Positions 18,058 to 28,109 of a DNA stretch of 64,000 nt are shown in pieces. Positions within the stretch are counted from its first letter, which is position 1. The number at the start of each line of letters is the position of its first letter. The position numbers and the translations under genes were made by a program. The notes under the pieces are model-generated. The model saw nothing but the letters and a program-made list of their open reading frames with translations. It was not told the origin of the DNA and did no database searches. Where the stretch lies: positions 161,258-225,257 of the forward strand of contig NZ_MUXX01000002.1 of the NCBI RefSeq assembly GCF_002015045.1. Reading direction: 5' to 3'. Source of the stretch: Haemophilus paraphrohaemolyticus (lineage in GTDB: Bacteria > Pseudomonadota > Gammaproteobacteria > Enterobacterales > Pasteurellaceae).

Positions 18058-19716
18058 ATGAATTTCTCATTTATTTTTCCTGCACCACTGGGCAAAGCAC
18101 GTGCTTTTCTGGTGAATGAAGTACTGAGTGCGGCAGCAAAACAGCAAGGGCATTCTGTGGTTGCTGCAGATCAAGCTGATTTCATCGTGTTATTTGACGA
18201 TCAAATTCCAGCGACAGCAGCAGGCAAACAAGGGGCACTGCTTGAATTAGACAAAGCCTTTGCAAATCCAGAAGCAGCCATCAAACAAGCGATAGAAAAT
18301 GCAAAAATATTTGCAAATGCGACCGCTTCATCATCGCTTTCATCAAGTGGTGTGAAAAACATCGTAGCGGTAACAGCTTGCCCAACGGGTGTGGCTCACA
18401 CCTTTATGTCAGCTGAAGCGATTGAAAATTATGCTAAAGCTCAAGGTTGGAACGTACGTGTAGAAACACGTGGTCAAGTAGGTGCAGGTAATCCTATTAC
18501 CCCTGAAGAAGTGGCAGCCGCAGATCTCGTCTTTGTGGCGGCAGATATTGATGTGCCATTAGATAAATTCAAAGGTAAATTGATGTATCGTACTTCAACA
18601 GGCTTAGCCTTGAAGAAAACCGCTCAAGAGTTTGAAAAAGCGTTCAAAGAAGCGAAAGTGTTTGAAGGGGCGGTAACGAGTGTGGCAGCAGAAACCAAAA
18701 CCGAAGAGAAAAAAGGTGTGTATAAACACTTGATGACGGGCGTGTCGCATATGCTTCCGCTTGTGGTTGCTGGTGGTTTATTGATCGCCGTTTCCTTTAT
18801 GTTTGGTATTGAAGCGTTCAAAGATGAAACCGTTGCAGGCGGCTTACCAAAAGCGTTAATGGATATCGGTGGTGGTGCAGCCTTCCACTTAATGATCGCG
18901 GTATTCGCAGGTTATGTAGCATTCTCTATTGCAGACCGTCCAGGTTTAGCGGTAGGTCTTATCGGTGGAATGTTAGCAACCACTGCGGGTGCAGGTATCT
19001 TAGGCGGTATCGTAGCAGGTTTCCTTGCTGGTTACATGGTACAATTCTTGAATAACATTATCAAATTACCACCAAGTTTTACCTCGCTTAAACCGATCTT
19101 AATTCTGCCATTATTCGGTGTAGCGATTGTCGGCTTATTGATGATTTACCTCATCAACCCTCCTGTTAAAGCGTTAATGGACACGTTAGTAGACTGGTTA
19201 AACACAATGGGTCAAACCAATGCGGTGATTTTAGGTCTTATCCTTGGTACGATGATGTGTGTGGATATGGGCGGCCCTGTCAATAAAGCGGCTTATACCT
19301 TCGGTGTGGGATTAATAGCGTCACAACAATATGTGCCAATGGCAGCGGTAATGGCGGCAGGTATGGTGCCACCTATTGGTATGGCAATCGCAACATTGCT
19401 TGCACGTAGCAAATTTAATGCAAACCAACGCGATGCAGGTAAAGCGTCATTTGTATTAGGTCTATGCTTTATTTCTGAAGGGGCATTACCATTCGTGGCC
19501 GCAGATCCTGTACGTGTGATTATCTCATCTGTATTAGGTGGTGCAACGGCTGGAGCAATCTCAATGGGCTTAGGTATTACCCTTCAAGCACCGCACGGTG
19601 GTTTATTCGTAATTCCATTTGTATCACAACCATTGATGTACTTAGGTGCAATCGCATTAGGTTCTGTGGTGACAGGTGTAATTTATTCTGTCATTAAGCA
19701 AAAAGCGGCAGAATAA
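18058..19716 (+). CDS. fruA: Fructose PTS permease EIIBC
   Basis: Membrane permease that imports fructose and phosphorylates it at C1. At 552 residues it has a degenerate N-terminal IIB-prime domain (1-90) lacking the Cys, an active IIB domain with phospho-Cys108 (VAVTACPTGVAHTFM), and a IIC membrane domain (from about residue 220) with many hydrophobic segments. The duplicated N-terminal domain is also present in E. coli FruA. Last gene of the operon; a 13-bp stem terminator follows. Confidence 0.97.
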   Translation: MNFSFIFPAPLGKARAFLVNEVLSAAAKQQGHSVVAADQADFIVLFDDQIPATAAGKQGALLELDKAFANPEAAIKQAIENAKIFANATASSSLSSSGVKNIVAVTACPTGVAHTFMSAEAIENYAKAQGWNVRVETRGQVGAGNPITPEEVAAADLVFVAADIDVPLDKFKGKLMYRTSTGLALKKTAQEFEKAFKEAKVFEGAVTSVAAETKTEEKKGVYKHLMTGVSHMLPLVVAGGLLIAVSFMFGIEAFKDETVAGGLPKALMDIGGGAAFHLMIAVFAGYVAFSIADRPGLAVGLIGGMLATTAGAGILGGIVAGFLAGYMVQFLNNIIKLPPSFTSLKPILILPLFGVAIVGLLMIYLINPPVKALMDTLVDWLNTMGQTNAVILGLILGTMMCVDMGGPVNKAAYTFGVGLIASQQYVPMAAVMAAGMVPPIGMAIATLLARSKFNANQRDAGKASFVLGLCFISEGALPFVAADPVRVIISSVLGGATAGAISMGLGITLQAPHGGLFVIPFVSQPLMYLGAIALGSVVTGVIYSVIKQKAAE

Positions 19717-19730
19717 TTCTGAACTTTTGC

Positions 19731-19767
19731 AAATAGCCTCTTAGCACGTGTTAAGAGGCTATTTTAC
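19731..19767 (+). terminator. fruBKA terminator
   Basis: Perfect 13-bp stem AAATAGCCTCTTA / TAAGAGGCTATTT with an 8-nt loop, after fruA. Confidence 0.88.
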
Positions 19768-19868
19768 TTTCCATCTTTACTTATCTTTTTTCGGCTTTGA
19801 CTTTTAAAAACTTCGCTTTTGTGCTATTTTCTACACCGATTTTTTACCTTTTTTCGGAATAGAACAAA

Positions 19869-20177
19869 ATGAACTTAACAACAAAACAAAGACAATTTTT
19901 AAAAGGCTTAGCCCACCATTTAAGTCCTGTGGTTATGCTGGGTGGCAACGGTTTAACTGAAGGCGTGTTAGCAGAAATTGATAATGCATTAAATCATCAC
20001 GAATTGATCAAAGTGAAAATTGCAGGTGCAGATCGTGAAGTAAAACAGCTCATTATTGATGCTATCGTGCGTGAAACCAACGCAGTAAACGTACAAACTA
20101 TCGGTCACGTGCTTGTGCTTTATCGCCAAAGTGATGACAAAAAAATCACTTTACCAAAAGCAACAAAATCAATTTAA
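19869..20177 (+). CDS. yhbY: CRM-domain RNA-binding protein YhbY
   Basis: Small (102 residues) CRS1/YhbY-domain protein associated with pre-50S ribosomal subunits. It shows the family pattern KQRQFLKGLAHHLSPVVMLG with the conserved GGNGLTEGV loop, HELIKVKIAG and the C-terminal GHVLVLYRQS. In many gammaproteobacteria it lies near rlmE-ftsH, which are not in this window. It is monocistronic, with a hairpin after the stop. Confidence 0.93.
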   Translation: MNLTTKQRQFLKGLAHHLSPVVMLGGNGLTEGVLAEIDNALNHHELIKVKIAGADREVKQLIIDAIVRETNAVNVQTIGHVLVLYRQSDDKKITLPKATKSI

Positions 20178-20179
20178 TT

Positions 20180-20226
20180 AAAATGGGCAGCCTTTTGAGG
20201 TCATTAGGGCATATGCCCATTTTCTC
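20180..20226 (+). terminator. Branched terminator-like hairpin after yhbY
   Basis: Outer stem AAAATGGGCA (20180-20189) / TGCCCATTTT (20214-20223) encloses a small inner hairpin CCT-TTTG-AGG (20191-20200); a TCTCTTTTT tract follows. Confidence 0.7.
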
Positions 20227-20241
20227 TTTTTAAACGTTATT

Positions 20242-20970
20242 ATGGTTAATAAACTCTCTTTTTATACCGCTTTAATGCTTTGTATTCCGCTCTTTGTCTG
20301 GGCAACAGGTTGGCATTGGGTTAATGATGCTCACTTAATTTCAGGCTTTGATACCTTTATGTATTTCTTAACCGAAAGCGGTTCAGCACCTTATGCCTTG
20401 ATTACTTGCGTTGTGTTTATGTTATGGCTAATAAAATTAGCGGCAAAACGTTACTCTTGGATTTTAGTGGGAGCAATTTGTGCTACTTCTGTGATCGGTA
20501 CGCAGGCGATAAAAACCGTGGCAAAACATACTTTTGCCGAACCTCGCCCGTATGTTGTGCAAATGATGGGCGGAGAAACTCAAGCCGAGCAATTTTATGA
20601 ACTTTCACGTGATGAACGAGCGGTATTAGTCGCACAACACTACCAAAACCACGATTTTCCACTGGTGGCAAAACATCGTGAAGGGGAAACAGGCTATTCA
20701 TTCCCATCAGGACATACGATTTTTGCGGTTTCGTGGCTACTCCTTTTTGCGGGCTTATTAATCGGAATACGTTCGCAAGCGGTCGTTTTTACTCAAGGTT
20801 TTGCATTAGTTTGGGCAGCGTTAATGTTAATCAGCCGTTTGCGTTTTGGCATGCATTATCCAATTGATCTCTTTATCAGCACCCTGATTGCGTGGATATT
20901 CCATTGTGTCTTATTTGTTTGGATTATCCCTTTTGCAGAAAGATTTTCATTATTTAAAAAACGAGGTTAA
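20242..20970 (+). CDS. pgpB: Phosphatidylglycerophosphatase B (PAP2 family)
   Basis: Inner-membrane PAP2 lipid phosphatase acting on phosphatidylglycerol phosphate, phosphatidate and undecaprenyl pyrophosphate. At 242 residues it has about six membrane segments and the three phosphatase motifs: [11 protein letters not shown] (KxxxxxxRP), FPSGH, and [15 protein letters not shown] (SRxxxxxHxxxD). The catalytic His are in the second and third motifs. nagK starts 2 bp after its stop, so the two are likely coupled. Confidence 0.92.
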   Translation: MVNKLSFYTALMLCIPLFVWATGWHWVNDAHLISGFDTFMYFLTESGSAPYALITCVVFMLWLIKLAAKRYSWILVGAICATSVIGTQAIKTVAKHTFAEPRPYVVQMMGGETQAEQFYELSRDERAVLVAQHYQNHDFPLVAKHREGETGYSFPSGHTIFAVSWLLLFAGLLIGIRSQAVVFTQGFALVWAALMLISRLRFGMHYPIDLFISTLIAWIFHCVLFVWIIPFAERFSLFKKRG

Positions 20971-20972
20971 TT

Positions 20973-21890
20973 ATGGCAGTTTATTACGGCTTAGACATCG
21001 GCGGCACAAAAATTGAGCTTGCGGCTTTCAATGAAAAATTGGAAAAATTGTATAGCGAACGCGTGCCAACCCCGCAAACAAACTATGAAGATTGGCTTTA
21101 CACCGTCGAAACATTAGTGCGTAATGCAGATGAAAAATTTGGTGAAAAAGGCTTTGTTGGCTTAGGGCTACCAGGCTTTGTAAACCGTGAAACTGGCGTG
21201 GGTGAAATTACTAATATTCGCGTAGCCGATGGCAAAACTATCTTAAAAGATTTAAGTGACCGCTTAGGGCGTGAAGTGCGTGGCGAAAACGATGCAAACT
21301 GCTTTGCTCTTTCTGAAGCGTGGGATGAAAACAACAAACAATACTCCACCGTGCTTGGTTTAATTATCGGCACAGGCTTTGGTGGTGGCTTAGTATTTGA
21401 TGGCAAAATTCACTCTGGTCATATCGGTATGGCGGGTGAAGTGGGCCATATGCAATTAAACTACCACGCTTTAAAACTACTTGGTTGGGATAACGCACCA
21501 ATCTACGATTGCGGTTGCGGCAACCATGCTTGTTTAGATACTTATCTTTCAGGTCGTGGCTTTGAAATGCTGTTCCAATCGCTTGAAAAAGAGACAGTAA
21601 AAGCCAAAGAAATTATCGAACGTTTCTACGCAAAGGAGCCGAAAGTAGTCGCATTTGTTGAGAAATTCATCGAACTAATGGCGATCTCAATTGGTAACTT
21701 AATTACCATTTTAGACCCTGATATGATCGTCTTTGGCGGTGGTTTATCAAACTTTGATTACATTTACGAGGCACTACCAAAAGCGTTACCACCACATTTA
21801 ATGCGTACGGCAAAAGTACCTGTGATCAAAAAAGCGATCCACGGCGACTCAGGCGGCACACGCGGTGCAGCAGCGTTGTTCTTAAAATAA
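20973..21890 (+). CDS. nagK: N-acetyl-D-glucosamine kinase (ROK family)
   Basis: Phosphorylates GlcNAc recovered from peptidoglycan turnover or from the host. ROK-family layout over 305 residues: the phosphate loop [14 protein letters not shown], the catalytic [27 protein letters not shown], and a zinc site around [19 protein letters not shown]. The Zn motif and the following LSGRGFE match NagK rather than other ROK sugar kinases. Downstream is a two-hairpin repeat, then gloB. Confidence 0.93.
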   Translation: MAVYYGLDIGGTKIELAAFNEKLEKLYSERVPTPQTNYEDWLYTVETLVRNADEKFGEKGFVGLGLPGFVNRETGVGEITNIRVADGKTILKDLSDRLGREVRGENDANCFALSEAWDENNKQYSTVLGLIIGTGFGGGLVFDGKIHSGHIGMAGEVGHMQLNYHALKLLGWDNAPIYDCGCGNHACLDTYLSGRGFEMLFQSLEKETVKAKEIIERFYAKEPKVVAFVEKFIELMAISIGNLITILDPDMIVFGGGLSNFDYIYEALPKALPPHLMRTAKVPVIKKAIHGDSGGTRGAAALFLK

Positions 21891-21913
21891 GTAAGCTAAG
21901 AGTAGTAAAATAT

Positions 21914-21963
21914 CCGAGGATAACCAGTTATCCTCGGTTACGTAGAATTCAACTCCTTTGGAG
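21914..21963 (+). repeat. Two-hairpin REP-like repeat, copy 1
   Basis: Hairpin 1 CCGAGGATAA-CCAG-TTATCCTCGG (21914-21937), spacer TTACGTAGAATT, hairpin 2 CTCC-TTT-GGAG (21953-21963). The spacer and layout match the copies at 29941 and 61249. It lies between nagK and gloB and may also end the nagK transcript. Confidence 0.75.
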
Positions 21964-21978
21964 CTAATAGTAACAAAA

Positions 21979-22686
21979 ATGCTAAACATTATCCCCATCC
22001 CCGTTCTAGCGGATAACTATATCTGGGTTATTGTCCAAGAGAACCAAGCTATTATTGTTGATCCTTCCGAAGCTAAACCTGTATTAGATTATCTTGCAAA
22101 ACATTCGCTAAATTTAACTGCAATTTTGCTCACACATCATCATCACGATCACGTGGGCGGCGTAAATGGAATCAAACAACATTATCCAAACATCCCTGTG
22201 TATGGGCCTGCTGAATGCCAAGAATGGACAACTGAGATTGTGGGACCCGAAACGCATTTGACATTATTTGGCTATGATGTTCGCGTGATTGAAAGTGCAG
22301 GGCACACCGAACAGCACATCAGCTATCTGTTTGGCAACGAATATCTCTTCTGTGGCGATGCATTATTCTCAGCAGGTTGCGGGCGAGTTTTCACAGGCGA
22401 TTATCAAGCCGAATTTGATGCACTACAACGTTTTAAAGCCTTGCCGACTTTTGTAGAAATTTTCCCTGCTCACGAATATACGGTAAGCAATTTAAAATTT
22501 GCCGAAGCGGTAATGCAGCCAAGCTGTGCCTTCTTTGAATATCAAGAGTTGGCTGCAATGAAACGTGAGCAACATCGCCCAACGTTACCAACAACATTGG
22601 AAAAAGAGATGGTGATTAACCCATTCTTACAGGCAGAAACGCTGAAAGAATTTATCGAATTACGTCAGAAGAAAGATAATTTTTAG
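21979..22686 (+). CDS. gloB: Hydroxyacylglutathione hydrolase (glyoxalase II)
   Basis: Metallo-beta-lactamase-fold enzyme that hydrolyses S-lactoylglutathione to D-lactate and glutathione, the second step of methylglyoxal detoxification. The metal motif THHHHDHVGG, AGHTEQHISY, FCGDALFSAGCGR and the HEYT motif are all present. I start at ATG 21979 (235 residues, MLNIIPIPVLADNYIW); an upstream in-frame ATG (21958) lies inside the repeat's second hairpin and adds residues absent from the family. Confidence 0.95.
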   Translation: MLNIIPIPVLADNYIWVIVQENQAIIVDPSEAKPVLDYLAKHSLNLTAILLTHHHHDHVGGVNGIKQHYPNIPVYGPAECQEWTTEIVGPETHLTLFGYDVRVIESAGHTEQHISYLFGNEYLFCGDALFSAGCGRVFTGDYQAEFDALQRFKALPTFVEIFPAHEYTVSNLKFAEAVMQPSCAFFEYQELAAMKREQHRPTLPTTLEKEMVINPFLQAETLKEFIELRQKKDNF

Positions 22687-22743
22687 TGATTTTCCCTAAA
22701 AAATGATAGGATTAACCTTTAAATAACACAAAATAATATAAAT

Positions 22744-23670
22744 ATGAAAGATACCCTACGTATTGCAACCCGCCAAAGCCCGTTGGCACTTTGGCAGGCG
22801 AATTTTGTTAAAGCAGAATTAGAAAAACATTTCCCAGAATTAAACGTTGAATTGGTCACGATGGTGACTAAGGGCGACATTATTTTAGATACGCCATTAG
22901 CAAAAATTGGCGGTAAAGGCTTGTTTGTGAAAGAGCTAGAACTTGCCTTGTTAGAAAATAGAGCTGATATCGCCGTGCATTCAATGAAAGATGTGCCAAT
23001 GAGTTTCCCTGAAGGCTTAGGCTTGGCGGTGATTTGTGAGCGTGAAGATCCGCGTGATGCCTTTGTTTCTAACCATTATGCGAATTTGGACGAATTGCCA
23101 TCAGGAGCTGTTGTGGGAACTTCAAGCTTACGACGCCAATGTCAGTTAATGGCTAAATATCCGCATCTCACCGTGAAATCGTTGCGTGGCAATGTGGGTA
23201 CGCGTTTAAGCAAGTTAGACAATGGCGAATATGATGCGATTATTTTAGCTTCGGCAGGTTTAATCCGCTTAGGAATGCCTGAACGCATCAAAAGTTTTAT
23301 CTCCGTTGAGCAATCATTACCTGCGGCGGGGCAAGGTGCGGTGGGAATTGAGACCCGCATCAATGATGAACGCATATTGAACTACCTTGCAAAATTAAAC
23401 CACGAAACGACCGCTTGTTGTGTGAAAGCAGAACGTGCAATGAACACTCGCTTGCAAGGTGGTTGCCAAGTGCCAATCGGTGGTTTTGCGACCATTGAAA
23501 ATGGCGAAATTACCCTAAATGCTTTGGTTGGTGCGTTAGACGGTTCGAGCATTATTCAAGCGACAGGCAAAGCCCCTGTAAGTGAAGCAGAACAGCTTGG
23601 GGTGAAAATTGCTGAGCAATTGCTTGCACAAGGTGCGGATAAAATTCTGGCTGAAGTTTACGCTGAATAA
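22744..23670 (+). CDS. hemC: Hydroxymethylbilane synthase (porphobilinogen deaminase)
   Basis: Joins four porphobilinogens into linear hydroxymethylbilane for haem synthesis. At 308 residues: N-terminal [33 protein letters not shown], and the dipyrromethane cofactor Cys241 in [11 protein letters not shown]. First gene of hemC-hemD-hemX-hemY; hemD starts 3 bp after the stop. Confidence 0.98.
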   Translation: MKDTLRIATRQSPLALWQANFVKAELEKHFPELNVELVTMVTKGDIILDTPLAKIGGKGLFVKELELALLENRADIAVHSMKDVPMSFPEGLGLAVICEREDPRDAFVSNHYANLDELPSGAVVGTSSLRRQCQLMAKYPHLTVKSLRGNVGTRLSKLDNGEYDAIILASAGLIRLGMPERIKSFISVEQSLPAAGQGAVGIETRINDERILNYLAKLNHETTACCVKAERAMNTRLQGGCQVPIGGFATIENGEITLNALVGALDGSSIIQATGKAPVSEAEQLGVKIAEQLLAQGADKILAEVYAE

Positions 23671-23673
23671 GTT

Positions 23674-24429
23674 ATGAACGTATTAGTTACTCGCCCCAAT
23701 GCACTTGGGCAAGAGTTGGTGGAATTACTGAACCAACAACAGATTTTCGCTTTGCATCAACCGCTTTTTACGCTAGAAGCTGGGCGAGAATTACCGATTT
23801 TACCTTCGCTTTTTTCACAGCTAAATGCGGGCGATTATGTCTTTGCTGTGTCAAAAAATGCGATTGATTTTGCTTGCAATACGCTAGCTGAAACGGGGTT
23901 CAAATTCCGTCGTGATCTGCAATATTTTTCAGTGGGGATGAGAACAGCGAACTATTTTGCCGAGAGGTCAGAACAAGCGGTCAAATTTCCGATCCATTTT
24001 GAAAATAGCGAAGGCGTGTTAGAACTGCCTGAAATGCATACTCTTAAAGGCAAAAATCTGCTGATTTTACGGGCGGATAGCGGGCGAGAATTATTGGCCC
24101 AAGAGGCGGTAAAACGTGGCGCGATAGTGCAAAATGTGGAGTGCTACCGTCGCGTGCTGATTTCCGACCAGCTTGCTGAGAAAATTAGTCTTGCGAAACG
24201 TTCGGGCATTGATACCATTGTGATTACTAGCGGTCAGATTTTAGCAACCCTAGTGGAGCAAACAGCTGTGGATGATCAATCTTGGTTGTTTGAGTGCCAA
24301 GTTGTAGTGGTCGGCGAACGAATTGCGACTTTAGCCAAGCAATATGGCTGGGAACGTGATAGAATCATTGTGTCGAAAAAAGCAGATAATCAAACTTTAT
24401 TAGATGTATTAGTAAACAATAAGCGATAA
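23674..24429 (+). CDS. hemD: Uroporphyrinogen-III synthase
   Basis: Closes hydroxymethylbilane with inversion of ring D to give uroporphyrinogen III. The family is poorly conserved; this 251-residue protein shows VLVTRPNALGQEL at the N-terminus, YVFAVSKNAIDFA, LILRADSGRELLAQEA, VECYRRV and TIVITSGQIL. Position between hemC and hemX confirms it. An intact uptake signal (ACAAGCGGTC, 23973-23982) lies within the gene. Confidence 0.95.
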   Translation: MNVLVTRPNALGQELVELLNQQQIFALHQPLFTLEAGRELPILPSLFSQLNAGDYVFAVSKNAIDFACNTLAETGFKFRRDLQYFSVGMRTANYFAERSEQAVKFPIHFENSEGVLELPEMHTLKGKNLLILRADSGRELLAQEAVKRGAIVQNVECYRRVLISDQLAEKISLAKRSGIDTIVITSGQILATLVEQTAVDDQSWLFECQVVVVGERIATLAKQYGWERDRIIVSKKADNQTLLDVLVNNKR

Positions 24430-24452
24430 CATTTTCGTGAGAAGAGGTGATT

Positions 24453-25766
24453 ATGTCAGAGAAAAATACGCCAAATGCGGAAGAAACGCTAGAACAAGCG
24501 GTCGAATCTTCAGAAAAATTTGCAGAGAATTTAGCTTCTGCAGGCGTGATGCCTGAAAGAGTTGTAGTGAAAAAGAGTGGCACGGCAATCGGCTTATTAG
24601 CTTTATTAGTTGCATTAGCTGTTGGTAGTGCAGGGTATTATTTCGGTGCTGAAAAATTAGCTGAAGTGAATACACAATTACAGGCTTTAACTAAAGTAGC
24701 CAGTGCCGAAAATACAGCGCAAGCGGTGGATTTTTCAAAAGAAAAAGCACAATTAGATGTGCTTGCGGGCAATTATGATAAGGCATTGGAGCATATCGCT
24801 CAATTAGAAAAAGAGCAAGGGGCTTATAGCAGCCAAATTCTGGCATTACAAACACAAGTTGAACGAGCAAACTCAACGCAAGTGGATTCAAGTGCTTGGT
24901 TCCTTTCTGATGCGAATTTTTTATTAAATAGCGCATTGCGTAAACTCAAAATTGATACAGATGTGGACACCGCTCAAAGCCTATTAGAAGAAGCAGATGC
25001 AGTGTTGGCAAAAGTGACAAATAGCCAATATTTATCTCAAGTGGCTCAAGTTCGTACAGCAATTCAAGCGGATCTCAATAATTTAAAAAGTGTTAATCAA
25101 GTCGATCAAAATGGGTTAATGCAACGTTTAACAGCATTGGCAAACAACTTGGATGATTTACCAATGTTGGAAAATGAAAGTGTGAATACCACTCAAAATT
25201 CAGGCGAAGTGAGTAATTCAATTGACGATTGGCAGCAAAATATTGAGAAAACCGCAAATTCTTTCTTAGATCATTTCATCCGCGTGAGCGATAAAAATAA
25301 AAATGACGAAAAAGGTTTTATTGCACCAAATCAAGAAGTTTATTTGCGTGAAAATATCCGATTACGTTTACAATTAGCCATTTTATCAATTCCACGCCAG
25401 CAGAATGCACTTTATGATAAATCGTTAGAAGCGGTGAGCACTTGGATTCGTAGCTATTTCGACACACAAAATGAGAATGTGAAAAACTTCCTCAAAGAGT
25501 TGGATGAATTGAGCGAACAATCTATCTATCTTGATGTACCTGAACAATTGCAAAGCTTAACGGTGTTAAATAACATCTTGAGAAAAGAGCCAGTGCAATT
25601 AGACAAGATTGAGATTAAGGAAGAAAAAGAGTTGGTTGAGCCTTCAAAAGCAGAAGAAGCAAAAGCGGAACCTACTCAAGAATCCTCAAAATCTGATGAA
25701 CAAGCAAGCGAAAAGCCAACTGAAAAATCAGATGAGCAACCGGCTAAAGATACTCAAGCACAATAA
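24453..25766 (+). CDS. hemX: HemX, membrane protein of the haem operon
   Basis: Inner-membrane protein with one segment near the N-terminus (about residues 43-65, GTAIGLLALLVALAVGSAGY) and a large periplasmic helical part with coiled-coil character. Its C-terminal tail (last 45 residues) is a Lys/Glu/Gln/Ser-rich low-complexity stretch. Named for an assumed methyltransferase role, but its function is unclear. I choose ATG 24453 because AGAGG stands 5 bp upstream; the GTG at 24447 would overlap that site. It ends 9 bp before hemY. Confidence 0.92.
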   Translation: MSEKNTPNAEETLEQAVESSEKFAENLASAGVMPERVVVKKSGTAIGLLALLVALAVGSAGYYFGAEKLAEVNTQLQALTKVASAENTAQAVDFSKEKAQLDVLAGNYDKALEHIAQLEKEQGAYSSQILALQTQVERANSTQVDSSAWFLSDANFLLNSALRKLKIDTDVDTAQSLLEEADAVLAKVTNSQYLSQVAQVRTAIQADLNNLKSVNQVDQNGLMQRLTALANNLDDLPMLENESVNTTQNSGEVSNSIDDWQQNIEKTANSFLDHFIRVSDKNKNDEKGFIAPNQEVYLRENIRLRLQLAILSIPRQQNALYDKSLEAVSTWIRSYFDTQNENVKNFLKELDELSEQSIYLDVPEQLQSLTVLNNILRKEPVQLDKIEIKEEKELVEPSKAEEAKAEPTQESSKSDEQASEKPTEKSDEQPAKDTQAQ

Positions 25767-25775
25767 GGAGGAGCT

Positions 25776-26996
25776 ATGTTTCGTGTTCTCTTTTTAATGT
25801 TATTAGTGCTTGCTGCATTAGTGGCAGGACCTTATTTGGCTGGACAGCAAGGTTATGTGCGTATCGAAACCGATACCAAAATTATCGAAATGAGCCTTGT
25901 TACCTTAGTGCTTTTCTTTGCAGGTGCAATGGCTCTTGTTTATGGTATTGAGTGGCTTGTTCGTCGATTCTGCCGTTTAAGCAAAGGCTCGTATGATTGG
26001 TTCTTTAATCGTAAACAAAAACGAGCTCAACAAGAAACCTTGGAAGGTTTAATGCAAATGAGTGAGGGCAATTATTCGAAAGCCGAAAAATTGTTCAGTA
26101 AAAATGCAAAATATGCGGATGAGCCAATCATCAATTTAATCAAAGCAGCTGAAGCCGCACAACAACGTGGCGATGATTTAGAAGCGAATAAATATTTAAT
26201 TGAAGCCAGCAAAATTGGTGGAGAAAATAATGTAGCAGTAGAGTTAGTTCGTGCAAAAATTCTTCTTCAACAAGGCAAACTACCTGCGGCTCGTACCGCA
26301 ATTGATAGCTTATTAGAGCTTGTGCCAAATAATATCGAAGTATTACGCCTAGCTATTCGTATTTACCAAGATTCAAAAGCCTATATGGCGTTAGACAAAA
26401 TTTTGGAAAGCATCGGGCAACGCAGTTTCCTTTCTTGCGAAGAGTATGAAGCTCTTGAACATTTCGTAGACGATGGATTACTTGATGAAGTGATGAACGA
26501 AAAAGGGCAGGAAGGCTTACTTATCTGGTGGGAAGAGCAACCTAGCCGCCGCCGTAAATCTGTTTATGCACGCGTAGGCTTGATCAAACGCTTAATCGAT
26601 AGCGAAGATCACGAATCTGCCCAAGAACTTGCCTTCGAAACACTCAAAAAATACGAAGATGAGCAACTTGGTAACTTATTCGAACAATTAACTCGCTTAC
26701 AAATTGATGAAGGGGCGAGATTGATTAAATTATTAGTAAAACGAATGGCAAAAGCCGATGTGCATTACACCGATGATTATGGCAGGGCGTTAGGCTACAT
26801 CTACGCCCGCGAAGGTGATTTCGCTCGTGCAAAAGGTTATTTCGTAGACTTATTGGAACACCAAGAATGCATCTCAAACGATCGCATTATGGCGTTATAC
26901 GTTGCTGAACAAATAGGCGACACTGAACTTGCCGAGAAAATCCGCCAAATTAACTTGAAGAAAGTGAATATTGCGGAGAAGGTGGAGAGTGAATAG
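25776..26996 (+). CDS. hemY: HemY, TPR-containing membrane protein
   Basis: Two N-terminal membrane segments (residues about 2-22 and 42-65) are followed by a TPR-like helical domain that includes the conserved EGLMQMSEGNYSKAEKLF and YGRALGYIYAREGDFARAKGYF repeats. This is the proteobacterial HemY (406 residues), not the oxidase of the same name; it is required for normal protoporphyrin formation but its role is not defined. AAGGAGGAG precedes the ATG. Last gene of hemCDXY, followed by a long terminator. Confidence 0.93.
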   Translation: MFRVLFLMLLVLAALVAGPYLAGQQGYVRIETDTKIIEMSLVTLVLFFAGAMALVYGIEWLVRRFCRLSKGSYDWFFNRKQKRAQQETLEGLMQMSEGNYSKAEKLFSKNAKYADEPIINLIKAAEAAQQRGDDLEANKYLIEASKIGGENNVAVELVRAKILLQQGKLPAARTAIDSLLELVPNNIEVLRLAIRIYQDSKAYMALDKILESIGQRSFLSCEEYEALEHFVDDGLLDEVMNEKGQEGLLIWWEEQPSRRRKSVYARVGLIKRLIDSEDHESAQELAFETLKKYEDEQLGNLFEQLTRLQIDEGARLIKLLVKRMAKADVHYTDDYGRALGYIYAREGDFARAKGYFVDLLEHQECISNDRIMALYVAEQIGDTELAEKIRQINLKKVNIAEKVESE

Positions 26997-27042
26997 CAAA
27001 CTTATTTAGCTATCGCTAATAAGTTACTCAACCTGAAAATTC

Positions 27043-27099
27043 AATCTGCATCTCAACAATTGAAATTAGATAAGCAATTGATTGAGATGCAGATTTTTA
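27043..27099 (+). terminator. hemCDXY terminator
   Basis: About 20-bp stem (AATCTGCATCTCAA plus CAATTG, paired with CAATTG-A-TTGAGATGCAGATT, one bulged A) followed by TTTTTATTT. Confidence 0.9.
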
Positions 27100-27233
27100 T
27101 TTATTAGTATTATGAAAAATTAAAATAGGGTCGTTTTTTCAGAGATCCGACCGCTTTCTTTATTATTTTGAGCAAAAATAGATTAAAATCGCCAAATTCC
27201 TATTATATAGAAATTAACGAAAAAGGAGATTTT

Positions 27234-28103
27234 ATGTTATTTCTTATTCTCGCCGTATTTTGTAGCGTTGCGGTTTCTGTGCTATTAAAAGTGGCTCGCT
27301 CTAAGCAAATTGTGATTGAACAGGCAATTGCCTTTAACTACATGACGGCAATTTCGCTTTGCTATTTCTTACTTCAACCTGATTTTAAAGGCTTAGGCTT
27401 TACGGAATTTTTCCTTGAAAGCGAAGCGCAACCTATTTTCCTTTCACTAGGTATTTTATTGCCATCTGTGTTTGTGTTTATGTCTAAAGCGGTGGAATAT
27501 GCAGGGATCGTCCGTGCAGATGCCGCACAGCGTTTGGCATTATTCCTACAAATTATAGCTGCTGTCTTCCTCTTTAATGAACAGCTAAGTCATTTACGTA
27601 TTGTTGGTGTAGTAATTGCTTTCCTTGCTTTATTCTGCTTACTTTCTAAACCAACTAAAGAGATGGGGAATGCAGGCAAAGCGGTGCTTTTCTTAGGATT
27701 GGTTTGGCTTGGCTACGGCACAATCGGTATTTTATTCAAACAGATCGCGAAAATGGGCGGTGCATTCCCAACTACGCTCTTTATCTCGTTTGTACTCGCA
27801 GGCACGATTATGTTTATCTACCTCATGCTTAAACGCACACAATGGAACGTACCAAGTTTTTTAGGCGGCATTTTGTTAGGTGTGCTGAATTTCTTTAACA
27901 TTCTTTTCTACATCAAAGCGCATCAACATATGAGCGACAGTCCAACCATCGTATTTGCGGGGATGGATCTTGGTGTAATCTGCTTAGGCGCACTCACTGG
28001 ATCATTTATCTTTAAAGAGAAAATTAGCAAACTAAATGCCGTTGGTATTGGCTTGGGCGTGATTGCAATTTTATGTATGTATGCAGAGAAATTGTTTGGT
28101 TAA
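27234..28103 (+). CDS. EamA/DMT-family inner-membrane transporter
   Basis: Integral membrane protein (289 residues) with about ten hydrophobic segments in two halves, each an EamA-like unit, as in drug/metabolite transporters. Near the end of the first half the family pattern is visible in AQRLALFLQIIAAVFLFNEQL and, in the second half, in LTGSFIFKEKISKLNAVGIG. The start is ATG 27234, preceded by AAAGGAG; a longer frame from 27168 has no ribosome site and a polar N-terminus. Substrate unknown. arcB begins 6 bp later. Confidence 0.85.
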   Translation: MLFLILAVFCSVAVSVLLKVARSKQIVIEQAIAFNYMTAISLCYFLLQPDFKGLGFTEFFLESEAQPIFLSLGILLPSVFVFMSKAVEYAGIVRADAAQRLALFLQIIAAVFLFNEQLSHLRIVGVVIAFLALFCLLSKPTKEMGNAGKAVLFLGLVWLGYGTIGILFKQIAKMGGAFPTTLFISFVLAGTIMFIYLMLKRTQWNVPSFLGGILLGVLNFFNILFYIKAHQHMSDSPTIVFAGMDLGVICLGALTGSFIFKEKISKLNAVGIGLGVIAILCMYAEKLFG

Positions 28104-28109
28104 TACATA

